Shown: piece by piece, positions 17,742-26,268 of the stretch
How positions within the stretch are numbered: the stretch's first letter is position 1
How the letters are laid out: every line of letters starts with the position of its first letter
Origin: Streptomyces sp. NBC_01481
Lineage (GTDB): Bacteria; Actinomycetota; Actinomycetes; Streptomycetales; Streptomycetaceae
Assembly (NCBI RefSeq): GCF_026339995.1
Contig: NZ_JAPEPT010000001.1
Coordinates: forward strand, 1,979,001-2,043,000
DNA length: 64,000 nt
Direction: 5' to 3'
Notes under the pieces: generated by a model
What the model saw: the letters and a program-made list of their open reading frames with translations, nothing else
The model's database searches: none
Told to the model about the DNA's origin: nothing
Made by a program: the position numbers and the translations under genes

Positions 17742-18818
17742 CTACTCGTACTCCGTGCCGCCCTTGCGCGTCAGATACGCCGGGCTGACCGCCTTGGCGA
17801 TCGCCCGGCCGCCCACCACCGGGCTGTAGCGCTCGGCAGCGGAACGGATCACGACGCCTTCGCGCAGATGCAGCTCGCGCCCGGACACGGTCTCCCGGCC
17901 GCTCGCCAGTTCCAGCACTGTGTCGATGTCGTACAGACCCTCGAACAGCCGTGGCACCAGCGGAAGTTCACCCTCCAGCAGCCCGGTCGTCTCCAGCCAG
18001 CGGACCTGGCCGTCGATCTCGGCCGACACGTCGAACACGGCGTAACCGAGCGCCTCGGAGCGGGCGTTGGCCCCGTAGACGAGGTCCTGCACCCCGGCGC
18101 CGTACACCTCGCCGAAGATCCCGACCCGGCTCGCCCCCAGCTTCTCGGCGAGGCGCGCCGCGACCGCCGGGACGTCATGGCCGAGCACCGCGCGCCAATA
18201 CAGATTGCGCGGATCCTCCGTGAGGGCAAGGCCCTTGGCACCGAAGCCCTTCGACGAGACCTGGACGCGACCCTGCCCGTCGTCCGTCACGGTGTACGTC
18301 AGCAGGCAGGCCGAGCCGTGCAGCTTCTCGGTGATCACCACGGGCTCGCCCGGCTCGAAGATCTCCGGATAGCGCTGGATGTTCTCGATGTCGACCCAGG
18401 GCAGCAGATCGGGAGCCCGTTCCACATCGCCGCTCATCGTGGGCGGGATGGGCGGCGACCACTTGGTGATCGAGAGCAGCTCCGCGAAGTCCGTGCCGTC
18501 GGCGGCCGCCTGCGCCAGATCGATGTCCGCGAGGGCCTGCGGCCGGCACACGATGCCCTGCGACAGTTCCCCGCGCAGCCGCACCGCCTTGACCCGGTTG
18601 GCCTCTCCGCCGGCCAGCCGTCCGGTCAGCCCCAGCTCCTCGATCAACCCGGCCGGGAGCACGGACTGTTCCGGGATGTAGACGGCGGCGTCACCACTGC
18701 GGTACGCGCCCTTGGCGACGACGGCGCGGTAGAGGCCCACCTGAGCCAGTTCGAGCGCGTCGGCGTTCGGGTGCTCGTGGACGGTCAGCAGCTCTGCGGT
18801 GACACGCAGCGTGGACAT
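17742..18818 (-). CDS. ATP-dependent RNA ligase, DRB0094/Rnl family
   Basis: The 358-residue protein resembles the Deinococcus RNA ligase DraRnl. The N-terminal ~120 residues form the OB-like domain found at the front of that family, followed by a nucleotidyltransferase domain whose motif I is VITEKLHGSA, with the AMP-accepting Lys at about 165. The motifs FGEVYGAGVQDLVYG and LREGVVIRSA fit motifs III and IV. Known members seal nicks or 3'-OH/5'-PO4 ends in RNA repair. The ATG at 18818 has GAGGAGAC upstream. No RtcB, Pnkp or methyltransferase partner is nearby. Confidence 0.87.
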   Translation of the reverse strand: MSTLRVTAELLTVHEHPNADALELAQVGLYRAVVAKGAYRSGDAAVYIPEQSVLPAGLIEELGLTGRLAGGEANRVKAVRLRGELSQGIVCRPQALADIDLAQAAADGTDFAELLSITKWSPPIPPTMSGDVERAPDLLPWVDIENIQRYPEIFEPGEPVVITEKLHGSACLLTYTVTDDGQGRVQVSSKGFGAKGLALTEDPRNLYWRAVLGHDVPAVAARLAEKLGASRVGIFGEVYGAGVQDLVYGANARSEALGYAVFDVSAEIDGQVRWLETTGLLEGELPLVPRLFEGLYDIDTVLELASGRETVSGRELHLREGVVIRSAAERYSPVVGGRAIAKAVSPAYLTRKGGTEYE

Positions 18819-19136
18819 CGGCGTCTCCTCGATTACGGATTTCCGCGTCCACTGTGCGGGCGGTGACCGGCGGAGGGCCACTGAATATCGACCGCCCTCT
18901 CCATAACCGGGGCTCCGCCCCGGACCCCGCGCCTCAATCGCCGGCGGGGCTGAACTATTCAGCCCGTCCGGCGTTTGAGGACATGCGGCCGAAGGTCGCA
19001 TACGGGTCCGGGGCGAAGCCCCGTCGGGGGTCTGGGGGCTTGCCCCCAGTTCGGGATGGGGGTACCTCCCACGGCCGCCAGGCCGTAGGGGGAGGGCGGG
19101 GTGGGGAACAAGCCCCGCAGGGCCCGGCCCAACCGT
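18819..19136. repeat. Gene-free stretch: RNA-ligase promoter region and intergenic repeat
   Basis: The first ~80 bp are the upstream region of the RNA ligase. From about 18904 the repeat family appears: GGGGCTCCGCCCCGGACCCC, CCTCAATCGCCGGCGGGGCT, then CAGCCCGTCCGGCGTTTGAG and GGGGGCTTGCCCCCAG, ending near 19115. No gene is visible. Confidence 0.65.
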
Positions 19137-19748
19137 TCAGGCCACCGACGCCAGCTCCCTGCGCCCCGCCCGCTTCGCCGCCGCCACCGCCTCGGACGTC
19201 AGTACAGGCTGCGGCACGACTATCCCGCAGCCCGTGCAAACCGGCCCGAACCAGGGCTCGTTCGCCAGATCCTGCCGCCACACGATGTGCGTACCCCCGC
19301 ACACCGGGCAGCCGTTTCCGGGTTCGGTCTCCAGCGCGGATATCAGCCGCCGCAGGACCTCGGCGAGCGGTGCCGACGGATGGGCGCCCGGGCTGTCGCA
19401 GCGGGCGACCCCGTTCCCGCCCCAGGTCCGCCGATGCCAGTCGTCGATCGACGCCGGCCGTCGCAGTCCACCGTGCTTCTCGCGCTTGCGGCGGTCCGCG
19501 AAACTCTCCTCGTACGCGAGCCAGACGGCCCGCGCCTGTTCCAACTCGTCGAGCGCGGCCACCAGCCGCGCCGGATCGGGGGCCCGGTCCTCGGGCTCGA
19601 TGCTGTGCCTGGCGCACAGATGAGCCCAGGTTGCCCGGTGCCCATAAGGGGCAAATCGTTCCAGGCACTTGCGCAGCGAATAGCGTCGTAGCGCCAGATC
19701 ACACCGCGCGTCGCGCACCTGTCTCGCAAGACTGCGGAAACCGGCCAT
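19137..19748 (-). CDS. Conserved hypothetical protein with C-terminal zinc ribbon
   Basis: I do not recognise a named family. The 203-residue product has an Arg-rich helical N-terminus (FRSLARQVRDARCDLALRRY), a charged middle (ADRRKREKHGGLRRP) and a C-terminal four-Cys zinc ribbon made by CPVCGG near residue 146 and CTGCG near 171. Such ribbons often bind nucleic acid. GGAGGTGG lies before ATG 19748, and codon usage is normal for the genome. Its upstream region contains an 18-bp AT-centred palindrome. Confidence 0.75.
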   Translation of the reverse strand: MAGFRSLARQVRDARCDLALRRYSLRKCLERFAPYGHRATWAHLCARHSIEPEDRAPDPARLVAALDELEQARAVWLAYEESFADRRKREKHGGLRRPASIDDWHRRTWGGNGVARCDSPGAHPSAPLAEVLRRLISALETEPGNGCPVCGGTHIVWRQDLANEPWFGPVCTGCGIVVPQPVLTSEAVAAAKRAGRRELASVA

Positions 19749-19815
19749 CGCACTGCCACCTCCGTCGCTGGTACTTCGGCGTTGAGGAATGGACGTACGA
19801 GTACCCGATCCGGCT

Positions 19816-19833
19816 CCATCGAAAATTCGATGG
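19816..19833. promoter_or_regulatory. 18-bp dyad upstream of the zinc-ribbon gene
   Basis: CCATCGAA-AA-TTCGATGG has perfect 8-bp arms 68 bp before the start at 19748. ACTGGCCAGT, another palindrome, follows at about 19842-19851. The region is unusually AT-rich for this genome. Confidence 0.45.
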
Positions 19834-19964
19834 GTGTCATTACTGGCCAGTGGTGGTGATCATGCCGGTTCGTCCGGATCGCCCCGGGGGCAGCCGTGAT
19901 GCCGTTGGTCAACCGCCCCACTCCGCGCGGCACGATCATCCACCGGGCGCGCTGGGCGGCATGC

Positions 19965-21281
19965 TCAGCGCCCGATGCGGCCCGCGGCCAGTACCACCCG
20001 CGCCAGCTCCTCGTGGCAGATGTCGCTGTGCGCGCCGGCCGGAGGCCCGCCGCGCCGCACCACCGAGGCCGTGTCCACGCTGACGCAGCCCGAGCCGGGG
20101 ATCCCCTGCCGCAGCGCCTCCTCCAGCGTCAGCCTGACCAGCGGCTGCACGGCCTGGATGCCGTCGTGTCCCATCGCCCACCACCGCTTGTCGAGCCCGA
20201 CCACGTTCGCGTCGTCCCCGGCCAGGCTGGAAGCGAGCGGATAGATCACTCCGAGCGCGCTGTCGTGTCGCGAGTAGCAGGCCACCACCGGCCCGTCGAC
20301 CCGGTGCTCCATGCTGCGCAGGGCGCCGCCGCTGTGTGCCGCGTGCGGCAGGCTCTGCGCGAACGCATAGTGTGAGAAGGATCCCTGGAGGAGCGTCAGC
20401 GACTTCACGTTGTTCGCGCCGTGCGGCAGCCCGCGCAGCGCGAAGGAGACCAGCCGTGCCCCCTGGCTGTGCCCCACCAGATGCACCCGCACCGCGGGGG
20501 ACGAGCGGGCGAGCTGGCCCAGCAGCGGGCCGAGACCCAGCTCGCCGACCCTCCCGGCGCGCCGCTTCATCGCGTAGTACGTCGTCTGCCGCAGCAGTTC
20601 CTTCGCGCCCTTCCACACCTTCTTGAGCCCGCCTCCGACGGCGAAGGACTCGACGGCGGGCTCCTTCTCCGTCACCTCCACGCTCTCCTCCAGCGCGAGC
20701 GCGAACCTCCGGCACATTGTCAGAGAATCCTCGAACAGGACGGCGGGCGGGCCCTGTTCGTCGTGGGGCAGATCGTCCGTGAAACAGGTCCCTCCGACTC
20801 CGCCGACCGGCGCCTCGGCCAACTGTCGTGCCAGGGAGCCGAACTCCGCGAAGGCGGCTTCCGACTCGGGCTGCGCGTGGAGCAGTTGAGCGAGCCGTCG
20901 CACCGTCCCGTCGTGCCCGGGAAACAGCTCGACCAGGGCGTCCTGCGTCGCCTCGTCCAGTGCGGATTCCAGTGCGGAGTCCAGTGGGGGAGCCGTGGCG
21001 GACGGCCGGAAGTCCGGAATCGGCTCGTCCGTGAACTTCATGGACGGCCACACCACACCGACGTATCCGAGCCTCACCCCTTCGCCCGTCAGCCCCGGGA
21101 AGGGCGCGAAGAAGGCCGAGTACAACCGGTTGGCGACCGAGGGTGAGTTGTTCCACCCGTGCGCGAACATCACCAGATCGGTGACGTCCATTTCAGCCAG
21201 ACTGTCGCGCTGCGCGGCGTCCACGTCGCCGTCCTTGTCGAAGGTGACTTCGCGGTACGGCTTCACACTCATTTCCGGCAT
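19965..21281 (-). CDS. Alpha/beta-hydrolase-fold protein, serine esterase/lipase type
   Basis: The 438-residue cytoplasmic protein has DLVMFAHGWNNSP near residue 36 (oxyanion region) and a nucleophile elbow VHLVGHSQGARLVSFALRG near 275. A later YSRHDSALG and the C-terminal AGAHSDICHEEL may supply the Asp and His. There is no signal peptide. The long insertion between ~95 and 250 probably forms a lid. ATG 21281 has GGGGAGGG 6 nt upstream. Substrate and partners are unknown. It is one of the larger unlinked Streptomyces hydrolases usually annotated only by fold. Confidence 0.78.
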   Translation of the reverse strand: MPEMSVKPYREVTFDKDGDVDAAQRDSLAEMDVTDLVMFAHGWNNSPSVANRLYSAFFAPFPGLTGEGVRLGYVGVVWPSMKFTDEPIPDFRPSATAPPLDSALESALDEATQDALVELFPGHDGTVRRLAQLLHAQPESEAAFAEFGSLARQLAEAPVGGVGGTCFTDDLPHDEQGPPAVLFEDSLTMCRRFALALEESVEVTEKEPAVESFAVGGGLKKVWKGAKELLRQTTYYAMKRRAGRVGELGLGPLLGQLARSSPAVRVHLVGHSQGARLVSFALRGLPHGANNVKSLTLLQGSFSHYAFAQSLPHAAHSGGALRSMEHRVDGPVVACYSRHDSALGVIYPLASSLAGDDANVVGLDKRWWAMGHDGIQAVQPLVRLTLEEALRQGIPGSGCVSVDTASVVRRGGPPAGAHSDICHEELARVVLAAGRIGR

Positions 21282-21398
21282 GACCGGCCCTCCCCGTCTT
21301 TGTCCGCCGATGCCCCAGCATCCTGCGCGAAGGGAGGAACGGCCATACCTACGACCGTGCTCGATCGCGCCTGGTCCCCGTCGGTCACAGGCGGTCGG

Positions 21399-21605
21399 TC
21401 AGAGGCGGTCGGCTGCGCGTACCCGGTGGAGATGGATCAGTACGTCGTGCGTCGCGGCCGGCCGTACCGGCTCGGTATCGACCGGCCAGGCGTTCCCGAT
21501 GGTCCGGGTCTGGCGTACCACATTCAGCCAATCCCGCGCGACGGGTGGTGCGTTGCGCATGTCGAGGCAGTAGTCGCCGCGCGACACCCTCCAGGGTCGC
21601 CTCAT
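21399..21605 (-). CDS. Small conserved-looking hypothetical protein
   Basis: The 68-residue reading frame MRRPWRVSRGDYCLDMRNAP continues through ARDWLNVVRQTRTIGNAWPV and ends HRVRAADRL. Its codons are strongly GC-ending, and the composition (Trp, Tyr, Asn, Asp) looks like real protein rather than a shadow. No known function. It sits between a hydrolase gene and namZ on the same strand, and the ribosome-binding site is weak. Confidence is moderate. Confidence 0.5.
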   Translation of the reverse strand: MRRPWRVSRGDYCLDMRNAPPVARDWLNVVRQTRTIGNAWPVDTEPVRPAATHDVLIHLHRVRAADRL

Positions 21606-21632
21606 TGCCGCCGGGCTCCGGCGGTCCGACCC

Positions 21633-22886
21633 TCAGTAGTGCTTGCCTCCGTACCGCAGGTACGTCCTCCGTACGGCCCTGAACGCGGCCAGCTCGCCCT
21701 GCCACGCCGCCACCACCTCGTCCGCCCCCGCCCCCGCGTCGATCATCGTCCGCACCCTCGCCGACCCCGTCAGCTTGTCGATCCAGTTGTCGGGCCGCCA
21801 GGCGAAGCCGCTCCACACCCGCTTCGCCGTCACCAGCAGGCCGATCCCGGTCCGCACGGGGTCGTACGACGTGCGGTCGTGGACATGCAACTGGACCCCG
21901 CCGACCGTCTTGCCCTGGAACTTGGAGAACGTCGGCGTGAAGTACGCCTCGCGGAAGCGGACACCGGGCAGCGCGAGCCCATTCGCGGCCGCCGCCCAGG
22001 CGTGGTTGATGCCTTCGGCGCCCAGGAGCTCGAAAGGACGTGTCGTGCCGCGGCCCTCCGACAGATTGGTGCCCTCGAACAGGCAGGTGCCCGAGTAGAC
22101 CAGCGCGGTGTCCGGCGTCGGCATGTTCGGGCTCGGCGGGACCCAGGGAAGACCCGTCTCGTCGAAGAAGTCCGAGCGCCGCCAGCCCGTCATCCGCACC
22201 GTCTCCAGCTCCACCGGACGAGTCAGGAACTCGCCGTTGAACAGCAGCGCCAGCTCGGTGACCGTCATCCCGTGCGCCTGCGTGATGGGCTCGCGGCCCA
22301 CGAAGGTCGCGAAGGCCTTGTCCAGCACGGGCCCCAGCGCGGCCCGGCCCGTCACCGGATTGGGCCGGTCCAGGACCACGAAGCGCTTGCCCGCGAGCGC
22401 GGCCGCCTCCATGCAGTCGTAGAGGGTCCAGATGTAGGTGTAGAAGCGTGCGCCGACGTCCTGGATGTCGAAGACGATCGTTTCCACGCCGGACGCGGTG
22501 AAAATGTCGGCGAGGGCCTGCCCGCTCTTGGTGTACGTGTCGTAGACGGGTAGCCCGGTCGCCGGATCGTCGTAGCGGCCCTCGGAGCCACCGGCCTGGG
22601 CGGTGCCGCGGAAGCCGTGCTCGGGGCCGAAGACGGCGAGAAGGTTCACCCGGTCGTCGGCGTGCATCACATCCACGATGTGCTGTACGTCCCGGGTGAT
22701 CCCGGTCGGGTTGGTGACCACACCGACCCGCTGTCCGGCCAGGGGCGCGTAGCCGTCGGCGGCCAGCCGCTCGAAGCCGGTGCGAACCCGGTGGTGGCCC
22801 GCGTGGGCGGCGGCGGGCGAAGAGGCCGCGGCCAGCGCGCCCACCGCGCCACCGGCGGCCAGCAGACCCCGTCTGGACAGGCTCAT
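21633..22886 (-). CDS. namZ: Secreted DUF1343 protein, NamZ-type exo-beta-N-acetylmuramidase (GH171)
   Basis: The 417-residue protein starts with a twin-arginine signal (SRRGLLAAGGAVGALAAASS, then AAAHA), so it is exported folded. The mature part matches DUF1343: GVVTNPTGITRDVQHIVDVM, FGPEHGFRG, DIQDVGARFYTYIWTLYDCM, LDRPNPV and SPNMPTPDTALVYSGTCLFE with EGTNLSEGRGTTRPFE. Characterised members (Bacillus NamZ, GH171) release MurNAc from peptidoglycan fragments. A role in wall recycling or in feeding on foreign wall debris is inference. ATG 22886 has GGAGGTAA upstream. Confidence 0.9.
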   Translation of the reverse strand: MSLSRRGLLAAGGAVGALAAASSPAAAHAGHHRVRTGFERLAADGYAPLAGQRVGVVTNPTGITRDVQHIVDVMHADDRVNLLAVFGPEHGFRGTAQAGGSEGRYDDPATGLPVYDTYTKSGQALADIFTASGVETIVFDIQDVGARFYTYIWTLYDCMEAAALAGKRFVVLDRPNPVTGRAALGPVLDKAFATFVGREPITQAHGMTVTELALLFNGEFLTRPVELETVRMTGWRRSDFFDETGLPWVPPSPNMPTPDTALVYSGTCLFEGTNLSEGRGTTRPFELLGAEGINHAWAAAANGLALPGVRFREAYFTPTFSKFQGKTVGGVQLHVHDRTSYDPVRTGIGLLVTAKRVWSGFAWRPDNWIDKLTGSARVRTMIDAGAGADEVVAAWQGELAAFRAVRRTYLRYGGKHY

Positions 22887-23013
22887 CGGGTTACCTCCGT
22901 GGTCGCTGTCTGTCATGGCCACGCACGCTAGCGTGCACGGCCGGCGTGCGGAACGATTGCGACAGCGCGGTTCGGCCCCCGTGTGCCCGTGGCCGCACGC
23001 CCCCTTCCCACGC

Positions 23014-23033
23014 GACATACCGACTGGTTAGTC
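23014..23033. promoter_or_regulatory. TetR operator before the SDR-acyl-CoA ligase-TetR operon
   Basis: GACATACCGACTGGTTAGTC matches the reverse strand of 28558-28577 at 18 of 20 positions. The core ACYRAC-TG-GTYRGT is a dyad. It lies 38 bp before the SDR start. Confidence 0.65.
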
Positions 23034-23070
23034 TGCTCAAACGGGATGGTACGCAGAGAGGCGGAGCTTG

Positions 23071-23835
23071 ATGAGTGCGGTGCAGGGCGCTGGAGTTGTG
23101 GTTACGGGCGCGGGCGGCGGCATCGGAGCCGCCCTGGCCTGCCGGTTCGCGGCGGAGGGCGCCCGTGTCGTCGTCAACGACATCGACCCGGCCAGGACCA
23201 AGGCCGTGGCCGACGAGATCGGCGCGACCGCGGTACCGGGCGACGCCTCCGAGATCGTGGAAGAGGCCCGCGACGCACTGGACGGCACCGTCGACGTCTA
23301 CTGCGCCAACGCCGGACTCGCCTCGCCCGGCGACGTCTTCGCCGACGAGCAGGTGTGGGCCGCCGCCTGGGACGTCAATGTGATGGCGCACGTCCGCGCG
23401 GCCCGCACCCTGCTGCCCGACTGGCTGGAGCGCGGCAGCGGCCGCTTCGTCTCCACCGTCTCCGCCGCCGGCCTGCTCACCATGGTGGGCGCGGCCCCGT
23501 ACAGCGTCTCCAAGCACGGCGCGTACGCCTTCGCCGAGTGGCTCCAGCTCACCTACGCCCACCGGGGCCTGAAGGTGCACGCCATCTGCCCGCAGGGAGT
23601 GCGTACGGACATGCTCACCGCGGCCGGATCGGCGGGCGAACTCGTCCTCGCCCCCACCGCGATCGAGCCCGAGGACGTCGCCGACGCGCTGTTCGAGGGC
23701 ATCGAGGCCGACCGCTTCCTGATCCTGCCGCACCCCGAGGTCGCCGAGTTCTACCAGGCACGCGCCGCGACGCCCGAGCGATGGCTGGGCGGCATGAACC
23801 ACATCCAGCAGAAGTGGGAAGGAGCGCAGAGGTGA
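23071..23835 (+). CDS. Short-chain dehydrogenase/reductase
   Basis: The 254-residue enzyme has the cofactor motif VVTGAGGGIGAAL, NDIDPAR after the second strand (an Asp suggesting NAD(H)), CANAGL, and the catalytic pair YSVSKHG. The first gene of a three-gene operon, it overlaps the acyl-CoA ligase by 4 bp (GTGA). GAGAGGCGGAG precedes ATG 23071; a TTG at 23068 is an alternative. Next to a ligase and opposite an acyl-CoA dehydrogenase, it is probably a 3-hydroxyacyl-type or branched-acid dehydrogenase, which is inference. Confidence 0.9.
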   Translation: MSAVQGAGVVVTGAGGGIGAALACRFAAEGARVVVNDIDPARTKAVADEIGATAVPGDASEIVEEARDALDGTVDVYCANAGLASPGDVFADEQVWAAAWDVNVMAHVRAARTLLPDWLERGSGRFVSTVSAAGLLTMVGAAPYSVSKHGAYAFAEWLQLTYAHRGLKVHAICPQGVRTDMLTAAGSAGELVLAPTAIEPEDVADALFEGIEADRFLILPHPEVAEFYQARAATPERWLGGMNHIQQKWEGAQR

Positions 23836-25484
23836 CATCCGTCTACGCGGCGCGGCCCTGGCTGGCCCAGCTCACCGAGGCCCAGCGGGCCCCGATCACC
23901 CCGCCCGCGAGCGTCGTGCACTCCTTCCGCGCCGCCGTGGCCCGCGCCCCCGAGCACACCGCACTCGCCTACTTCGACGGGCGCCTGAGCTACCGCGAGA
24001 CCGACGAGCTCTCCGACTCCGTCGCGGGCCATCTCGGCTCCCGCGGAGTCGGCCGCGGCGACCGCGTGGCGATCATGCTGCAGAACACCCCGCACTTCGT
24101 GATCGCGCTGCTCGGCGCCTGGAAGGCCGGGGCGGCTGTCGTCCCGCTCAACCCGATGTACAAGTCGGCCGAGGTCGCGCATGTCCTGAGCGACGCCGAC
24201 GTCACCGTGCTGATCTGCTCGGACCGCGCCTGGGAGTCGTACCTGCGCGACAGCGCCGCCCGCTCGCCCGTACGCCTCGCCCTCACCGCCTGCGAACTGG
24301 ACCTGCAGAGCCGCGACGACGAACGCGTCCTGGGCTTCGAGCGGCAGCCGGCCCCGCTGGACACCCACGACCTGCTGGCCGTGGCCCGGCAGGGACTGAA
24401 CGCGCCGGAAGGCCGCGAACTCACCTCCGCCGACGTGGCGTTGATCAGCTACACCTCCGGCACCAGCGGCACCCCCAAGGGCGCCATGAACCTCCACGGC
24501 GGCATCGTCCACAACGCCGAACGGCAGCGCACCGGCCACCCCGTGCCCGAGGGCTCCTGCTACTTCGCGCTCGCGCCGCTGTTCCACATCACCGGCATGG
24601 TCTGCGAGCTCGCCGCCTGTATCGCCAACGCGGGCACGCTCGCCCTCTCCTACCGCTTCGAGGCGGGCGTCGTGCTCGACGCCTTCGCCGAGCACCGGCC
24701 CGCGTACACCGTCGGCCCCTCCACCGCCTTCATGGCGCTGGCCGCGCATCCCGCCGCCACCCGCGAGCACTTCGCATCCTTCCGGATGATCTCCTCCGGC
24801 GGCGCCCCGGTGCCTCCCGCGCTGGTCGAGAAGTTCCGTACGGGCTTCGGCCCCTACCTGTACAACGGCTACGGCCTCACCGAGTGCACCGCCCCCTGCG
24901 CCTCAGTACCGCCCGAGAAACTGGCCCCGGTCGACCCGGCATCCGGCACCCTCTCCGTCGGCGTGCCCGGACCCGACACGATCGTGCGGATCGTCGACGA
25001 GAAGGGCCAGGACGTCCCGCTCGGCGAGCAGGGCGAGATCGCGGTGAGCGGCCCCCAGGTGGTGCCCGGATACTGGCGGCTGCCCGAGGCCACGGCCGAG
25101 GCGTTCCCGGACGGTGAACTGCGCACCGGCGACATCGGCTTCATGGACACCGACGGCTGGCTCTATGTCGTCGACCGCAAGAAGGACATGATCAACGTCT
25201 CGGGCTTCAAGGTCTGGCCGCGCGAGGTCGAGGACGTCCTCTACACGCACCCGGCGGTTCGGGAGGCGGCCGTCGTCGGCGTACCCCACGACTACCGCGG
25301 AGAGACCGTCAAGGCATACATCAGCCTGCGCCCCGGGGCGAGCGTGGAACCGGCCGAAATCTCCGCGTACTGTGCGGAGCGCCTGGCCGCGTACAAGTAC
25401 CCGCGCGAGGTGGAGATCCTGCCGGAGCTCCCGAAGACGACAAGTGGGAAGATCCTCAGGCGGGAACTGCGTTTCCCCGGGTAA
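23832..25484 (+). CDS. Fatty acid/carboxylate-CoA ligase (AMP-binding family)
   Basis: This 550-residue ANL-family ligase activates a carboxylic acid with ATP and loads it on CoA. P-loop YTSGTSGTPKGAM, A5-type NGYGLTECTAP, the hinge DRKKDMINVSGFKVWPREVE and the catalytic Lys in LPKTTSGKILRREL are intact. The start GTG 23832 overlaps the SDR stop, so the genes are translationally coupled. It belongs to the TetR-controlled fatty-acid module. Chain length is not deducible. Confidence 0.94.
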   Translation: MTSVYAARPWLAQLTEAQRAPITPPASVVHSFRAAVARAPEHTALAYFDGRLSYRETDELSDSVAGHLGSRGVGRGDRVAIMLQNTPHFVIALLGAWKAGAAVVPLNPMYKSAEVAHVLSDADVTVLICSDRAWESYLRDSAARSPVRLALTACELDLQSRDDERVLGFERQPAPLDTHDLLAVARQGLNAPEGRELTSADVALISYTSGTSGTPKGAMNLHGGIVHNAERQRTGHPVPEGSCYFALAPLFHITGMVCELAACIANAGTLALSYRFEAGVVLDAFAEHRPAYTVGPSTAFMALAAHPAATREHFASFRMISSGGAPVPPALVEKFRTGFGPYLYNGYGLTECTAPCASVPPEKLAPVDPASGTLSVGVPGPDTIVRIVDEKGQDVPLGEQGEIAVSGPQVVPGYWRLPEATAEAFPDGELRTGDIGFMDTDGWLYVVDRKKDMINVSGFKVWPREVEDVLYTHPAVREAAVVGVPHDYRGETVKAYISLRPGASVEPAEISAYCAERLAAYKYPREVEILPELPKTTSGKILRRELRFPG

Positions 25485-25534
25485 GTCAAGACGCGAGTGA
25501 ACCGAGTGAACTGAGTGAAAGGCGGGTGGCGGCA

Positions 25535-26128
25535 ATGGCCAGGACGACGGACGGGGACGGCACCCCCGTCCCGCAGAGGCTGCTGGCCGCCGCCACCCGG
25601 CTCTTCGCCGAACGCGGCTACGACCGCACATCCGTCCAGGAGATCGTCGAGGCGGCCGGCGTCACCAAGGGAGCGCTCTACCACTACTTCGGCTCCAAGG
25701 AAGACCTGCTCCAGGAGGTCTACGCCCGGGTGCTGCGGCTCCAGCAGGAACGCCTCGACGCCTTCGCAGGCGCGGACGAGCCGGTGGAGACGCGGCTGCG
25801 CGGCGCGGCGGCGGACGTCGTGGTGACGACCATCGACAATCTTGACGACGCGGCGATCTTCTTCCGCTCCATGCACCATCTGAGCCCGGAGAAGCACAAG
25901 CAGGTGCGGGCCGAGCGCCGCCGCTACCACGAGCGGTTCCGGGCGTTGGTCGAAGAGGGCCAGCAGAGCGGGGTCTTCTCCTCGGCCACGCCCGCGGACC
26001 TGGTGGTGGACTACCACTTCGGCTCGGTCCACCACCTGTCGACGTGGTACCGCCCCGACGGCCCCCTGACCCCCCAGCAGGTGGCGGACCACCTGGCAGA
26101 CCTCCTGCTGCGCGCGCTGCGCCCGTAG
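25535..26128 (+). CDS. TetR family transcriptional regulator of the fatty-acid module
   Basis: The 197-residue protein has a DNA-binding domain PQRLLAAATRLFAERGYDRT, SVQEIVEAAGVTKGALYHYF and GSKEDLLQEVY, then a helical ligand domain containing SMHHLSPEKHKQVRAERRRY. It is the last gene of the SDR-ligase operon, 50 bp behind the ligase. ATG 25535 is used; GTG 25526 is possible. The two near-identical operators at 23014 and 28558 bracket exactly the genes expected in its regulon, so autoregulation plus control of the acyl-CoA dehydrogenase operon is the simplest reading. Confidence 0.9.
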   Translation: MARTTDGDGTPVPQRLLAAATRLFAERGYDRTSVQEIVEAAGVTKGALYHYFGSKEDLLQEVYARVLRLQQERLDAFAGADEPVETRLRGAAADVVVTTIDNLDDAAIFFRSMHHLSPEKHKQVRAERRRYHERFRALVEEGQQSGVFSSATPADLVVDYHFGSVHHLSTWYRPDGPLTPQQVADHLADLLLRALRP

Positions 26129-26140
26129 TTGCCGTCTTGT

Positions 26141-26189
26141 CCTCAAACGCCGGCGGGGCTGAAGAATTCAGCCCCGCCGGCGTTTGAGG
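26141..26189. terminator. Perfect 23-bp hairpin from the intergenic repeat family (bidirectional terminator)
   Basis: CCTCAAACGCCGGCGGGGCT plus GAA (26141-26163) pairs without mismatch with 26167-26189 around a 3-nt loop. It is followed by the family tail GGGGTCCGGGGCGGAGCCCC. It lies between the convergent TetR and acyl-CoA dehydrogenase genes and would end both transcripts. Confidence 0.75.
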
Positions 26190-26268
26190 CGCGGGGTCCG
26201 GGGCGGAGCCCCGGTTGAGGGAAGGGGCGGGTCGGGGAGCAGCCCGCCGCAGGCGCCCCCCCGCCCAC

